Assembly (NCBI GenBank): GCA_964342515.1
Contig: CAYFFP010000005.1
Coordinates: 1-40,533 of the forward strand
Reading direction: 5' to 3'
DNA: 40,533 nucleotides
Source of the DNA: UBA5004 sp964342515
Lineage (GTDB): Bacteria; Patescibacteriota; Minisyncoccia; Phycocordibacterales; Zambryskibacteraceae
Below, in pieces: positions 14,795 to 22,138 of this stretch; within the stretch, counting starts at the first letter, position 1, and each line of letters starts with the position of its first letter. The notes under the pieces were generated by a model that had not been told where the DNA came from, did no database searches, and was given only the letters and a program-made list of their open reading frames with translations. Both the position numbers and the translations under genes were made by a program.

Positions 14795-15280
14795 ATGGCC
14801 ATAACAAAAGCTAAAAAGGGGGAGATTGTTCTAAAGCTGACAGAAGCTTTTAAGAAAGCGGCCTCAGTCGTCTTTGTGAACTTCAAGGGGCTCAAGGTTT
14901 CTGATACAACCGCTATGCGAAGGACACTCAAGGGCGAAGGTGTTTCTTACACTGTCGCTAAGAAAACTCTGACAACCCGTGCTCTCGAGGATGCGAAGTT
15001 TGAGGGAGAGAGACCAGAGCTCGAAGGTGAATTGTCACTTGCTTGGGGCGAGGACCTTGTGGCTCCCGCTCGAGAAGTTTATAACTTCGTCAAGAAATTT
15101 CCTGAGAATTTGAAAATTCTCGGAGGAATTTTCGAAGGGCGCTATATGTCTAGTGCGGAAATTCTCTCGATTGCTCAAATTCCATCGCTCGACATGCTCC
15201 GCGGTAAATTCGTCAATATTATTAATTCTCCCATACAGCGTCTGGCCATAGCGCTTAACGAAATAAGTAAAAAGAAATGA
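14795..15280 (+). CDS. rplJ: Ribosomal protein uL10
   Basis: 161 aa. Base of the L7/L12 stalk. SVVFVNFKGLKVSDTTAMRRTLKGEGVSYTVAKKTL is the RNA-binding core; the C-terminal helix for L12 dimers ends IQRLAIALNEISKKK. Overlaps rplL by ATGA. Normally near rplK-rplA and rpoB; here it lies inside the S10 cluster. Confidence 0.95.
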   Translation: MAITKAKKGEIVLKLTEAFKKAASVVFVNFKGLKVSDTTAMRRTLKGEGVSYTVAKKTLTTRALEDAKFEGERPELEGELSLAWGEDLVAPAREVYNFVKKFPENLKILGGIFEGRYMSSAEILSIAQIPSLDMLRGKFVNIINSPIQRLAIALNEISKKK

Positions 15281-15651
15281 GTGAAAAACTAGAAAAAATT
15301 ATAAAAGAAGTGGAAGAAATGTCAGTGCTTGAATTGAACGAGCTGGTCAAAGCATTCGAGGAGAAGTTCGGGGTGTCAGCTTCCGCCGTCGCTGTTGGAC
15401 CAGCTATGGCGGGACAAGCCGGCGAGGCAATGGAGGAGAAATCGACGATGAACGTTGAGCTCTCTGACAGCGGTGCTAACAAAATCGCCGTCATTAAGGT
15501 AGTGAAAGAAGTCTTGGGTCTTGGTCTTAAAGAAGCCAAGGATCTCGTCGATGCAGTTCCTTCAATGTTGAAGCAAGACATGAAGAAGGAAGAAGCCGAA
15601 GCTCTCAAGAAGCAAGTGGAAGAGGCGGGTGGAAAGGTGAATCTAAAGTAG
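15277..15651 (+). CDS. rplL: Ribosomal protein bL12 (L7/L12)
   Basis: 124 aa. Stalk protein that recruits and stimulates the GTPase factors. N-terminal dimer domain (EEMSVLELNELVKAFEEKFGVSAS), Ala/Gly hinge, and C-terminal KIAVIKVVKEVLGLGLKEAKDLVDAVPSMLK...EEAEALKKQVEEAGGKVNLK. Start coupled to rplJ. Confidence 0.97.
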   Translation: MSEKLEKIIKEVEEMSVLELNELVKAFEEKFGVSASAVAVGPAMAGQAGEAMEEKSTMNVELSDSGANKIAVIKVVKEVLGLGLKEAKDLVDAVPSMLKQDMKKEEAEALKKQVEEAGGKVNLK

Positions 15652-15663
15652 TAAGATAGGGGC

Positions 15664-16269
15664 ATGCAAAAGTCGGTGGCCCACATCTTCGGTTCGGAGG
15701 CGAAGGTCAAGATTATGCGCCTTTTTATCTTTAATCCCTCCCTTGTTTTAAGCTTGGCCGAGGTTAGTAGCAGAGCCAAGACGAAGCCAAATGTGACCCG
15801 CCGCGAGCTTAATGCGCTGTTTAGGTCAGGACTTATCAGGAAACGGGGGAAGAAATTTGTCCTCGACCGCGACTACCACTATCTCTCCGCTATCAGCAAC
15901 TTCCTCGTGGATGTCACCCCTCTCTCGGAGAAGGAGATTACCAAGAGAATCTCAGTTACGGGCAACATCAAGCTCATTCTCATTTCCGGAATATTGCTCC
16001 ATGTGCCGGATTCAAGAGTGGACGTCTTGGTGGTAGGAGATAATATCAGACAATCCAAGCTTCTATCAGCCATTTCCGCCATTGAAGCTGAACTCGGCAG
16101 GGAGTTGCGCTACGCGGTCTTTGATACCTCCGACTTCCAGTACCGCTTGGGCATCTACGACAAGCTTATCCGCGATATCCTCGACTCCCAGCACGAGAAA
16201 ATCCTCAATAAATTAGGGCTAGGGCCTGTTCTGGAGAGCAAAACCGCTATCCACACCCCAAGCAATTAA
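15664..16269 (+). CDS. Winged-helix protein with degenerate nucleotidyltransferase-like domain
   Basis: 201 aa. Residues 1-75 look like a winged helix (HIFGSEAKVKIMRLFIFNPSLVLSLAEVSSRAK, RRELNALFRSGLIRKRGKKFVLD). Residues 95-175 resemble a pol-beta type nucleotidyltransferase strand pattern (LILISGILLHVPDSRVDVLVVGD), but the GS...G/DxD catalytic signature is not complete, so it is probably not active. 12 nt after rplL, so in the same transcript. It may sense a nucleotide and control this unit; that is a guess. Confidence 0.7.
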   Translation: MQKSVAHIFGSEAKVKIMRLFIFNPSLVLSLAEVSSRAKTKPNVTRRELNALFRSGLIRKRGKKFVLDRDYHYLSAISNFLVDVTPLSEKEITKRISVTGNIKLILISGILLHVPDSRVDVLVVGDNIRQSKLLSAISAIEAELGRELRYAVFDTSDFQYRLGIYDKLIRDILDSQHEKILNKLGLGPVLESKTAIHTPSN

Positions 16270-16283
16270 GCCATTTTTCGGTG

Positions 16284-16289
16284 TATAAT
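16284..16289 (+). promoter_or_regulatory. Candidate extended -10 upstream of the MscS-like gene
   Basis: TGTATAAT (TATAAT at 16284-16289). No clear -35. The leader to the ATG at 16343 would be about 45 nt. Confidence 0.4.
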
Positions 16290-16342
16290 TAACTGATACC
16301 CCTTTTAGAGTGGTAATTAGCAGTATTGAGCAATAAGAAAAT

Positions 16343-17035
16343 ATGTTATTAAACACGTGGGGAGAAGTATTAACGCTTTCCTTCCAGAATCTCTGGGTGG
16401 GAGTAGTTAACTTCGTTCCGAATCTTGTAATCGCTCTGATCATCCTTATCCTCGGGTGGCTCATCGGAGCTCTCTTGGGCAGGGCGGTCTGGCAAGTCTT
16501 CAAGTCTCTGAAGATCGACGAGGCCTTGCGCCGCGCCGGCTTCGAATCCTTCCTGCGCCGCGGAGGCACCGACCTCGATTCGGGCGCTTTCGTCGGGGCT
16601 CTGGTCAAGTGGTTTGTGATAGTGGTATTTCTGGTGGCGGCCTTCGATGTCTTGGGCCTCGCTCAAGTAAACATGTTCCTTCAGGAAGTCGTTCTGGGTT
16701 ATCTGCCTCGGGTTATCGCGGCGGCTCTGGTACTTCTGGTCGGAGGCGTGGTGGGTGACGTAGCCGGTCGGGTGGTTGTAACAGCCGCTCGCACCGCAGG
16801 CGCCCAGTCGGCGCATTTCGCCGGCGCTATTGCCAAGTGGGCTATCTGGATCTTCGCGATTCTGGTGGCTCTTTCCCAATTGGGCATTGCCGCCGCCTTC
16901 AGCCAGACTCTCTTTACCGGCATAGTCATCGCAGTATCTCTGGCCTTGGGACTCTCCTTCGGTTTAGGCGGACAACAGGCGGCGGAGCGCTTCATCGAGA
17001 AGCTTCGCGGCGAGATGAGCGGTAAACATCAGTAA
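16343..17035 (+). CDS. MscS-like transmembrane-helix repeat protein
   Basis: 230 aa, four or five membrane spans. It has the conserved TM-helix repeat seen in CmpX/MscS-related proteins: PNLVIALIILILGWLIGALLGRAV, YLPRVIAAALVLLVGGVVGDVAGRVV, and the pore-like ALGLSFGLGGQQAAERF. The large cytoplasmic MscS beta/gamma domain is missing: the protein ends about 15 residues after the pore-like helix. It may form a small channel. Closed by a strong terminator, so it ends the inserted unit. Confidence 0.8.
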   Translation: MLLNTWGEVLTLSFQNLWVGVVNFVPNLVIALIILILGWLIGALLGRAVWQVFKSLKIDEALRRAGFESFLRRGGTDLDSGAFVGALVKWFVIVVFLVAAFDVLGLAQVNMFLQEVVLGYLPRVIAAALVLLVGGVVGDVAGRVVVTAARTAGAQSAHFAGAIAKWAIWIFAILVALSQLGIAAAFSQTLFTGIVIAVSLALGLSFGLGGQQAAERFIEKLRGEMSGKHQ

Positions 17036-17048
17036 AATCAGGGTATTA

Positions 17049-17063
17049 GCCCCGCTTGGCGGG
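17049..17063 (-). repeat. Copy of CCCGCCAAGCGGGGC palindrome
   Basis: The minus strand reads CCCGCCAAGCGGGGC, identical over 15 nt to 22708-22722 inside rplO. Confidence 0.6.
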
Positions 17064-17089
17064 ACAAGCTAGATAGTACCTTTGATACC

Positions 17090-17119
17090 AAAATCGCCCC
17101 GCTGTAGCGGGGCGATTTT
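17090..17119 (+). terminator. Strong terminator before rpsS
   Basis: AAAATCGCCCCGC, loop TGTA, GCGGGGCGATTTT. Its T-run merges with the -35 of the next promoter. Confidence 0.9.
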
Positions 17120-17146
17120 GACTTTATCTTCTTATTTAGATACTAT
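17118..17146 (+). promoter_or_regulatory. Promoter of the rpsS-rplE unit
   Basis: TTGACT (17118-17123), 17 bp, TACTAT (17141-17146), 16 nt before the rpsS ATG. The -35 overlaps the tail of the upstream terminator, so the second half of the S10 cluster is read independently. Confidence 0.75.
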
Positions 17147-17162
17147 GTTTCTCTGTCTCAAT

Positions 17163-17504
17163 ATGACACGTTCGTCAATCAAAGGTCCATACGTCGACCC
17201 TCGCGTGCTGAAGAAAATCGAGGGGAAGAAGCCCGCTACAGCTGGAGTTATTAAGACTTGGTCGAGGGCCTGTGTCATCTCTCCGGAGATGGTCGGCTTT
17301 ACCTTCGCCGTTCATAACGGCAGGGACCACATAGAAGTATTCGTCACCGAGGACATGGTCGGACACCGCCTCGGTGAATTTGCCTTGACGAGGAAGTTCG
17401 TTCGCCACGGAGGCAAGATGCAGAAGGAGCTTGAGCAGAAGCAGAAGGAAGCCGAAATCTCCGCCGCTAAGGCCGCTCAAGCTTCGGCAGAATCTAAGAA
17501 ATAA
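17163..17504 (+). CDS. rpsS: Ribosomal protein uS19
   Basis: 113 aa from the ATG at 17163 (MTRSSIKGPYVDPRVL); the frame is open further upstream, but that part covers the promoter. Head protein contacting S13 and the A-site tRNA. Core KTWSRACVISPEMVGFTFAVHNGRDHIEVFVTEDMVGHRLGEFALTRKF. It has an extra charged Ala/Glu/Lys tail of about 25 residues compared with the usual ~92 aa. Confidence 0.96.
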   Translation: MTRSSIKGPYVDPRVLKKIEGKKPATAGVIKTWSRACVISPEMVGFTFAVHNGRDHIEVFVTEDMVGHRLGEFALTRKFVRHGGKMQKELEQKQKEAEISAAKAAQASAESKK

Positions 17505-17810
17505 ATGAAAGCAGAACTTAAAAATTACCGCCAGTCTCCCAGAAAGGTTCGCTTAGTCGCTGATACTATTCGCGGTAAGAAAGTTGCCGAAGCCTTGGTT
17601 CTGCTCGACTTCATTCCCAAGCGAGCCTCATCGCCGCTTAAAAAACTTCTCGCTTCTGCACTGGCCAATGCTCCAAAAAAAGAAAATTTGATTGTTAAAG
17701 AAATTAGAGTAGATGCTGGACCAACTCTTTACCGCAGACGTCCTCGCTCACACGGTATGAGTAATCCGATAAGAAAGAGAACAAGCAGGGTAAAAATAAT
17801 TCTAGGGTAA
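17505..17810 (+). CDS. rplV: Ribosomal protein uL22
   Basis: 101 aa. Tunnel-wall protein. NYRQSPRKVRLVADTIRGKKVAEAL at the start; the tunnel beta-hairpin RVDAGPTLYRRRPRSHGMSNPIRKRTSRVKIIL is present with a compact form. ATG directly follows the rpsS stop. Confidence 0.96.
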   Translation: MKAELKNYRQSPRKVRLVADTIRGKKVAEALVLLDFIPKRASSPLKKLLASALANAPKKENLIVKEIRVDAGPTLYRRRPRSHGMSNPIRKRTSRVKIILG

Positions 17811-18475
17811 TGACACATGTAGTCCATCCATATTCGCATCGTTTGGGAGTGCTCTACGACTGGAAGTCAAGGTGGTTTTCTCCCAAGGGTAAATATAAAG
17901 AGATGCTCCGCGGGGACGTTTTGATCCGCGAATTTCTCGAAGAGAAGCTTAAGGGAATGTATGTTGCCCTAATCGAGATTGAAAGGAGCGAGAAAGCGCT
18001 GCGCATTATCGTCTCAACCTCGCGTCCGGGAATGATTATCGGCCGCTCGGGCGACGGAGCGGAGAAGCTGCGTGCGGCTATCAAAAAGGAGCTTGCCAAG
18101 AATAAGCTCATTGGCGAGAAGATGGATTTGAAGCTCGATATCAGAGAAGTAAAGAACGCCGAAGCCAATGCGACCATCGTAGCCCAGATGGTAGTCGAAG
18201 GGCTCGAGAAGCGCCTGCCCTTCCGCCGCGTGATGAAGCAGACGGTTGAGAAGGTGATGGCCAATCGCGACGTCTTGGGAGTGAGAGTCCAGCTCTCCGG
18301 CATGATCGGTGGCGGTATGGCCAGAACCGAAACCCAGAAGAAGGGCCGGATTCCTCTCCAGACTCTGCGGGCGGATGTTGACTACTGCTCTACCCGCGCG
18401 CGTCTGCCTCTAGGGTCCGTAGGAGTCAAAGTTTGGATTTACCGCGGCGAAGTGTTCGCTAACGCGAAGAAGTAA
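17810..18475 (+). CDS. rpsC: Ribosomal protein uS3
   Basis: 221 aa. mRNA-entry protein with a KH domain: IEIERSEKALRIIVSTSRPGMIIGRSGDGAEKLRAAI holds the GxxG loop. C-terminal RRVMKQTVEKVMANRDVLGVRVQLSGMIGGGMARTE and GVKVWIYRGEV. One base overlap with rplV. Confidence 0.97.
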   Translation: MTHVVHPYSHRLGVLYDWKSRWFSPKGKYKEMLRGDVLIREFLEEKLKGMYVALIEIERSEKALRIIVSTSRPGMIIGRSGDGAEKLRAAIKKELAKNKLIGEKMDLKLDIREVKNAEANATIVAQMVVEGLEKRLPFRRVMKQTVEKVMANRDVLGVRVQLSGMIGGGMARTETQKKGRIPLQTLRADVDYCSTRARLPLGSVGVKVWIYRGEVFANAKK

Positions 18476-18487
18476 TAATCCACCAAA

Positions 18488-18904
18488 ATGCTTTTTCCAA
18501 AGAAAGTTAAATATCGCAAGTGGCATACCATGAGGAGAAATCCGAAGCGTGTCGGTGTTGCTTCCCGCGGCACCACTGTAGCCTTCGGTTCCTTCGGGCT
18601 AAAGGCAATGGAGGCGGCGCGCATCCGCTCGGAGCAGTTGGAGGCGGCGAGGAAGGTGCTCTCGCGCTCCATGGGCAAGACCGGCCGCCTCTGGATAAGA
18701 ATTTTCCCCGACATGCCGTATACGGCCAAACCCGCCGAAGTAAAGTTGGGTAAAGGCAAGGGCGAGCTCGCGGGCTACGCCGCGCCGGTGCTTGCCGGCA
18801 GGGTAATCTTCGAGGTCGACGGCGCGACTGAGCCGGTAGCCCGCGAAGCTCTGCGTAAAGCCGGTACCAAGCTTCCGCTGAAGACGAAAGTAGTCAGTAG
18901 ATAG
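18488..18904 (+). CDS. rplP: Ribosomal protein uL16
   Basis: 138 aa, full length. Near the A site of the large subunit. RKWHTMRRNPKRVGVASRGTTVAFGSFGLKAMEAARIRSEQLEAAR, then RIFPDMPYTAKPAEVKLGKGKGELAGYAAPVLAGRVIFEV. 12 nt after rpsC. Confidence 0.97.
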   Translation: MLFPKKVKYRKWHTMRRNPKRVGVASRGTTVAFGSFGLKAMEAARIRSEQLEAARKVLSRSMGKTGRLWIRIFPDMPYTAKPAEVKLGKGKGELAGYAAPVLAGRVIFEVDGATEPVAREALRKAGTKLPLKTKVVSR

Positions 18905-18905
18905 T

Positions 18906-19091
18906 ATGAAGAAAACAAGTTATGCCGGCAAGAAAAAAGAGGATTTGATCAAAGCGCTTTATGAGAAGAGAGAGGCCTTGAGGAGTTTCCGTTTCGGCGA
19001 AGCCGGGAGCAAAACCAGAAACGTCAAGGAAGGCGCGCGGCTCCGCAAAGAGATTGCGAGAATCATGACCGAACTCAACAGAGATGAATAA
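18906..19091 (+). CDS. rpmC: Ribosomal protein uL29
   Basis: 61 aa, two-helix protein at the tunnel exit. LIKALYEKREALRSFRFGEAGSKTRNVKEGARLRKEIARIMTEL fits the family pattern (LRF...N..R...RK.IAR..T). Overlaps rpsQ by 8 bp. Confidence 0.94.
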   Translation: MKKTSYAGKKKEDLIKALYEKREALRSFRFGEAGSKTRNVKEGARLRKEIARIMTELNRDE

Positions 19092-19326
19092 GACAAAACA
19101 GACAAAAGCAAAAATTTTCTCAGGAGTGGTCGTATCTGACAAGATGAAAGATACGGCTGTCGTTCTTGTCGAACGTTATCAGAAGCATCCGAAGTATCAG
19201 AAGTTCATCAAGCGCTCCAAGAAATCCAAGGTCCATGACATTGGCAATACCGTCAAAGTCGGCGATAAAGTGCGTATTGTCGAGACCAAGCCGATCTCCA
19301 AAGATAAACACTTCAAATTGCTATGA
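19084..19326 (+). CDS. rpsQ: Ribosomal protein uS17
   Basis: 80 aa, OB-fold, binds 16S 5' domain. FSGVVVSDKMKDTAVVLVERYQKHPKYQKFIKRSKKSKVHD and GDKVRIVETKPISKDKHFKL are standard. Overlaps rplN by ATGA. Confidence 0.96.
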   Translation: MNKTKQTKAKIFSGVVVSDKMKDTAVVLVERYQKHPKYQKFIKRSKKSKVHDIGNTVKVGDKVRIVETKPISKDKHFKLL

Positions 19327-19694
19327 TTCAGGACCGTTCAATAGTACAAATTGCCGATAACTCCGGCGCCAAGCTCGGCAGGATCTTCAAGGTGCTCGGC
19401 TCGTCCAAGAAGCGCTACGCCTCCGTGGGCGAATTGGTGGTACTCTCGGTGCAGAAGGCGGAGCCCAGAAAGCAGGTTAAGAAGAAGGACAAACTCTTTG
19501 CGGTAGTGGTAAGACAGAAGGCGCCCTTCCGCCGGAAGGATGGCAGCTACGTTCGTTTCGACGAGAACGCGGTCGTCATTCTCGACAACACCAAGAAGGA
19601 GCCTTTGGCCGGACGCGTGTTCGGGCCGATTCCGCGCGAAATTGGCGAAAAGGGTTTCCAAACCATTATCTCTAAGGCTCCCGAAGTGGTCTAA
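19323..19694 (+). CDS. rplN: Ribosomal protein uL14
   Basis: 123 aa, full length; intersubunit bridge. MIQDRSIVQIADNSGAKLGRIFKVLG, VVRQKAPFRRKDGSYVRFDENAVVILD and RVFGPIPREIGEKGFQTIISKAPEVV are conserved. Confidence 0.97.
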   Translation: MIQDRSIVQIADNSGAKLGRIFKVLGSSKKRYASVGELVVLSVQKAEPRKQVKKKDKLFAVVVRQKAPFRRKDGSYVRFDENAVVILDNTKKEPLAGRVFGPIPREIGEKGFQTIISKAPEVV

Positions 19695-19699
19695 ACAAT

Positions 19700-19924
19700 A
19701 TGCACGTAAAGAAAGGCGATAACGTAATAGTGATTACCGGCAAGGATAGGGGCAAGTCCGGTAAGATTCTCCATGCCTTACCTAAGAAAAATCTCGTGCT
19801 TATTGAGGGAGTAAATATCAAAAAAGTTCATGAGGGGAAGAAAAAGAAGGATGGAAAGGGAGAAATTATAGAAAAAACATTTCCCGTCCATGTTTCTAAC
19901 GTCAAACGCCATGGAAACTCTTAA
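19700..19924 (+). CDS. rplX: Ribosomal protein uL24, short
   Basis: 74 aa; usual length is about 100. KOW motif VKKGDNVIVITGKDRGKSGKILHALPKKNLVLIEGVNIKKVH, then a shortened C-terminus without the usual zinc-like region. Assembly initiator of the 50S. Overlaps rplE by 14 bp. Confidence 0.94.
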   Translation: MHVKKGDNVIVITGKDRGKSGKILHALPKKNLVLIEGVNIKKVHEGKKKKDGKGEIIEKTFPVHVSNVKRHGNS

Positions 19925-20423
19925 AGAAAAATCAAAAAAGCTTTCGGGATACAAAAATCCCATGCAGATGCCGAGACTGGTCAAAGTTGTGGTCTCCGCC
20001 GGAGTCGGGTCATTTAAAGACAAGAATAAATTTAAGATTGTCGAGGATCGCTTGGCGCGCATCACGGGGCAGAAGCCGGCCCCCAGAGGCGCTAAGGTTT
20101 CTATCGCGACATTTAAGTCGCGGCAGGGCGATGTGGTCGGCTACCAAGTGACTCTGCGCGGGCCGCGCATGTACGACTTCCTCGAACGGCTTCTCCACAT
20201 CGCTCTGCCGCGCACCAAGGATTTCCGCGGCATCTCGGCTTCATCGGCGGATGAGATGGGTAACTTCACGCTTGGCATCAAGGAGCACACTATTTTCCCC
20301 GAGACCTCCGACGAAGAACTCAAAGACGTTTTCGGCTTTGCCATCACCATTGTCACTACCGCTAAGTCGAAGGATGAAGTTATCAAGCTCCTCACTCATT
20401 TAGGCTTTCCGTTTAAGAAATAA
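19911..20423 (+). CDS. rplE: Ribosomal protein uL5
   Basis: 170 aa from the ATG at 19911 (METLKEKSKK); an earlier ATG at 19890 would extend into rplX without family residues. Binds 5S rRNA. MPRLVKVVVSAGVGSF, ITGQKPAPRGAKVSIATFKSRQGDVVGYQVTLRG, FLERLLHIALPRTKDFRGIS, LGIKEHTIFPE. Followed by a strong terminator. Confidence 0.97.
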   Translation: METLKEKSKKLSGYKNPMQMPRLVKVVVSAGVGSFKDKNKFKIVEDRLARITGQKPAPRGAKVSIATFKSRQGDVVGYQVTLRGPRMYDFLERLLHIALPRTKDFRGISASSADEMGNFTLGIKEHTIFPETSDEELKDVFGFAITIVTTAKSKDEVIKLLTHLGFPFKK

Positions 20424-20453
20424 TTAATCGGTAAATACTGGTAATAGAACGAG

Positions 20454-20480
20454 AAACCCGCCGGGTTACGGCGGGTTTTT
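20454..20480 (+). terminator. Terminator after rplE
   Basis: AAACCCGCCG, loop GGTTA, CGGCGGGTTTTT. It splits the spc cluster into two transcripts. Confidence 0.9.
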
Positions 20481-20508
20481 CATATCCTAGGCCTTAAGTT
20501 CGCACTGG

Positions 20509-20622
20509 CCGGGACTCGGTATATAAATAGATTACCAAAACAAACTTTTCTGTCAAGGAGGGGTGTGGATATGAAGCCGATGAAGGGAATCGAACCCTCA
20601 ACCCAGGAATACCGAGTCCCGG
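20509..20622. repeat. 14-bp inverted repeat in the rplE-rpsN gap
   Basis: CCGGGACTCGGTAT (20509-20522) and ATACCGAGTCCCGG (20609-20622) are perfect complements 86 nt apart. The second arm lies inside the tRNA-like element, so the two foldings exclude each other. Confidence 0.7.
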
Positions 20623-20641
20623 ATCAGCCCAGCTCATCGGC
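20576..20641 (-). pseudogene. tRNA-like element, possibly degenerate tRNA-Thr
   Basis: On the minus strand the ends pair as an acceptor stem (GCCGATG / CATCGGC, 7 bp), and GAGGG-TTCGATT-CCCTT is a proper T-arm. The middle is only 35 nt, too short for normal D and anticodon arms, and I cannot fold a convincing anticodon loop (CTCGGTA is the best candidate). Total 66 nt, no CCA. Acceptor and T-arm look like tRNA-Thr. Probably a tRNA remnant, or a tRNA-mimic control element for the rpsN unit. Confidence 0.45.
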
Positions 20642-20735
20642 TAAATGTGTTGTATCATTTCTAAAGCAATACCCTTTCTTTTTGTGTTTCTGTGTGTTAA
20701 GCTTGTTTCTGCTCGGAAGAGCTTATTTAATTTGT

Positions 20736-20921
20736 ATGGCTAAAACATCAGTGATTGCCAGAAGCAAGAAGAAGCCCAAGTTTTCTACACGGGCTACTAA
20801 TCGTTGCTTTAAGTGCGGTAGAAAGAGGGGTTATATGAGGGACTTCGGTCTCTGCCGCATCTGCTTCCGCGAGCTGGCTAACGAAGGCAAAATTCCGGGC
20901 GTAAAGAAGGCCTCTTGGTAA
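20736..20921 (+). CDS. rpsN: Ribosomal protein uS14, zinc type
   Basis: 61 aa from the ATG at 20736 (MAKTSVIARSKKKPKF); the longer frame upstream covers the tRNA-like element and is spurious. The Cys-x2-Cys ... Cys-x2-Cys zinc ribbon is complete (CFKCGRKRGYMRDFGLCRIC). First gene of the second spc transcript. Confidence 0.96.
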   Translation: MAKTSVIARSKKKPKFSTRATNRCFKCGRKRGYMRDFGLCRICFRELANEGKIPGVKKASW

Positions 20922-20925
20922 AAAT

Positions 20926-21294
20926 ATGGATACGATCGCCAATTTCATCATTAAGATTAAAAACGCCGTCAATGCCAAGCACGAGAGTGTCTCCGTCCCT
21001 TACTCAAATCTTAATTACTCCATCGCCGGAGTGCTTAAAAAAGAGGGATTCGTGAAGAACTTCGAAGAGAAATCCGAGAAAGGCAGAAAGGTAATAATGA
21101 TTTCCGGTCCGGCGGTCAGGGGAGTAGAGAGATTGTCCAAGCCATCGAAAAGAATCTATAAGAAAGCCGCAGAGATCCGCTCCGTCAAGAACGGCTACGG
21201 CGCTCTGATTATCTCTACCTCCTCCGGCGTGATGACCGGTCGTGAGGCAAAAAAGGCAAAATTAGGAGGCGAAGCCCTATTTTCAATTTGGTAA
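20926..21294 (+). CDS. rpsH: Ribosomal protein uS8
   Basis: 122 aa. Central-domain assembly protein and, in many bacteria, spc operon repressor. IANFIIKIKNAVNAKHESVSVPYSNL, LSKPSKRIYKKA, NGYGALIISTSSGVMTGREAKKAKLGGEALFSIW. 4 nt after rpsN. Confidence 0.97.
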   Translation: MDTIANFIIKIKNAVNAKHESVSVPYSNLNYSIAGVLKKEGFVKNFEEKSEKGRKVIMISGPAVRGVERLSKPSKRIYKKAAEIRSVKNGYGALIISTSSGVMTGREAKKAKLGGEALFSIW

Positions 21295-21295
21295 C

Positions 21296-21823
21296 ATGTC
21301 CAGAATTGGCAAAAAAGCAATAACTCTGCCTGAAAAAACTGAAGTCAAAATTTCAGATGGCGAACTTATCGTGAAAGGGCCTTTGGGTGAATTGAAAAGG
21401 GCTCTCCATCCAAATATCGAAATAAAAATCGAAGGCAGTAGGGCTGTAGTCTTTCCTAAATCTCTAAACTCGGATGCTTTGTGGGGTACCTACGCTTCGC
21501 ACCTCTCGAACATGGTAGCCGGCGTCAATAAACCTTTCGAAAAGAAATTAATTCTCGAAGGCATCGGCTTCAAGTCTGAAGTGATTGGCAACAAAATTAA
21601 ATTCGCTCTCGGTTTCTCCCACCCGGTGGAAGTCTCTATCCCCTCCACGCTTAAAGTAACGGCGGATAGAAACGTGATTACCGTCTCCGGCGCCGATAAG
21701 GAAGAAGTCGGACTCTTCGCGGCCAAACTGCGCTCGCTGAAAAAGCCCGAACCGTACAAAGGCAAGGGCATGCGCTATGATGGCGAAGTAATCAGGAGAA
21801 AGCAGGGCAAGAAATCCATCTAA
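21296..21823 (+). CDS. rplF: Ribosomal protein uL6
   Basis: 175 aa. Beside the sarcin-ricin loop. MSRIGKKAITLPEKTEVKISDGELIVKGPLGEL, LEGIGFKSEVIGNKIKFALGFSHPVEVSIP, and the C-terminal KKPEPYKGKGMRYDGEVIRRKQGKK. One base gap after rpsH, one base overlap with rplR. Confidence 0.97.
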   Translation: MSRIGKKAITLPEKTEVKISDGELIVKGPLGELKRALHPNIEIKIEGSRAVVFPKSLNSDALWGTYASHLSNMVAGVNKPFEKKLILEGIGFKSEVIGNKIKFALGFSHPVEVSIPSTLKVTADRNVITVSGADKEEVGLFAAKLRSLKKPEPYKGKGMRYDGEVIRRKQGKKSI

Positions 21824-22134
21824 TGAACACCGCATTCAAACAAGAGAAAAGGGCAAGGAGGCACAAGAGAATTCGAGCCAAGATTTCCGGCACATCTTCG
21901 CGCCCGCGTCTTTCTGTATTTAAATCCAACACCGCCATCTACGCCGAGCTTATCGATGACATTTCGGGCAGGACCCTCGCTTCGGCAAAGGGGAAGGATG
22001 CCGCGCAAGTGGGAAAGAAGATTGCCGAGAAAGCCCCCGTAAAAAAAGCGGTTTTCGACAGGGGAGGATATATCTATACGGGTAAAATTCTTGTTCTAGC
22101 CGAAGCGGCGCGGAAAGCCGGATTGAAATTCTAA
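21823..22134 (+). CDS. rplR: Ribosomal protein uL18
   Basis: 103 aa. 5S rRNA binding. RARRHKRIRAKISGTSSRPRLSVFKSNTAIYAELIDD, KGKDAAQVGKKIAEKA, VFDRGGYIYTGKILVLAEAARKAGLKF. Normal compact bacterial form. Confidence 0.96.
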   Translation: MNTAFKQEKRARRHKRIRAKISGTSSRPRLSVFKSNTAIYAELIDDISGRTLASAKGKDAAQVGKKIAEKAPVKKAVFDRGGYIYTGKILVLAEAARKAGLKF

Positions 22135-22138
22135 TAAT

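Noticed and set aside
17082..17162. Longer start for rpsS
   Set aside because: It would place the promoter and terminator inside the coding region; the family start MTRS lies at 17163.
20576..20641. Functional tRNA
   Set aside because: 66 nt leaves no room for both D and anticodon arms, and no loop has a purine at position 37.
20565..20735. N-terminal extension of rpsN (MDMKPMKGIEPSTQ...)
   Set aside because: GIEP-type peptides are what antisense tRNA T-arms encode. S14 starts at 20736 with normal family residues, although a Shine-Dalgarno-like AAGGAGG is present at 20555.
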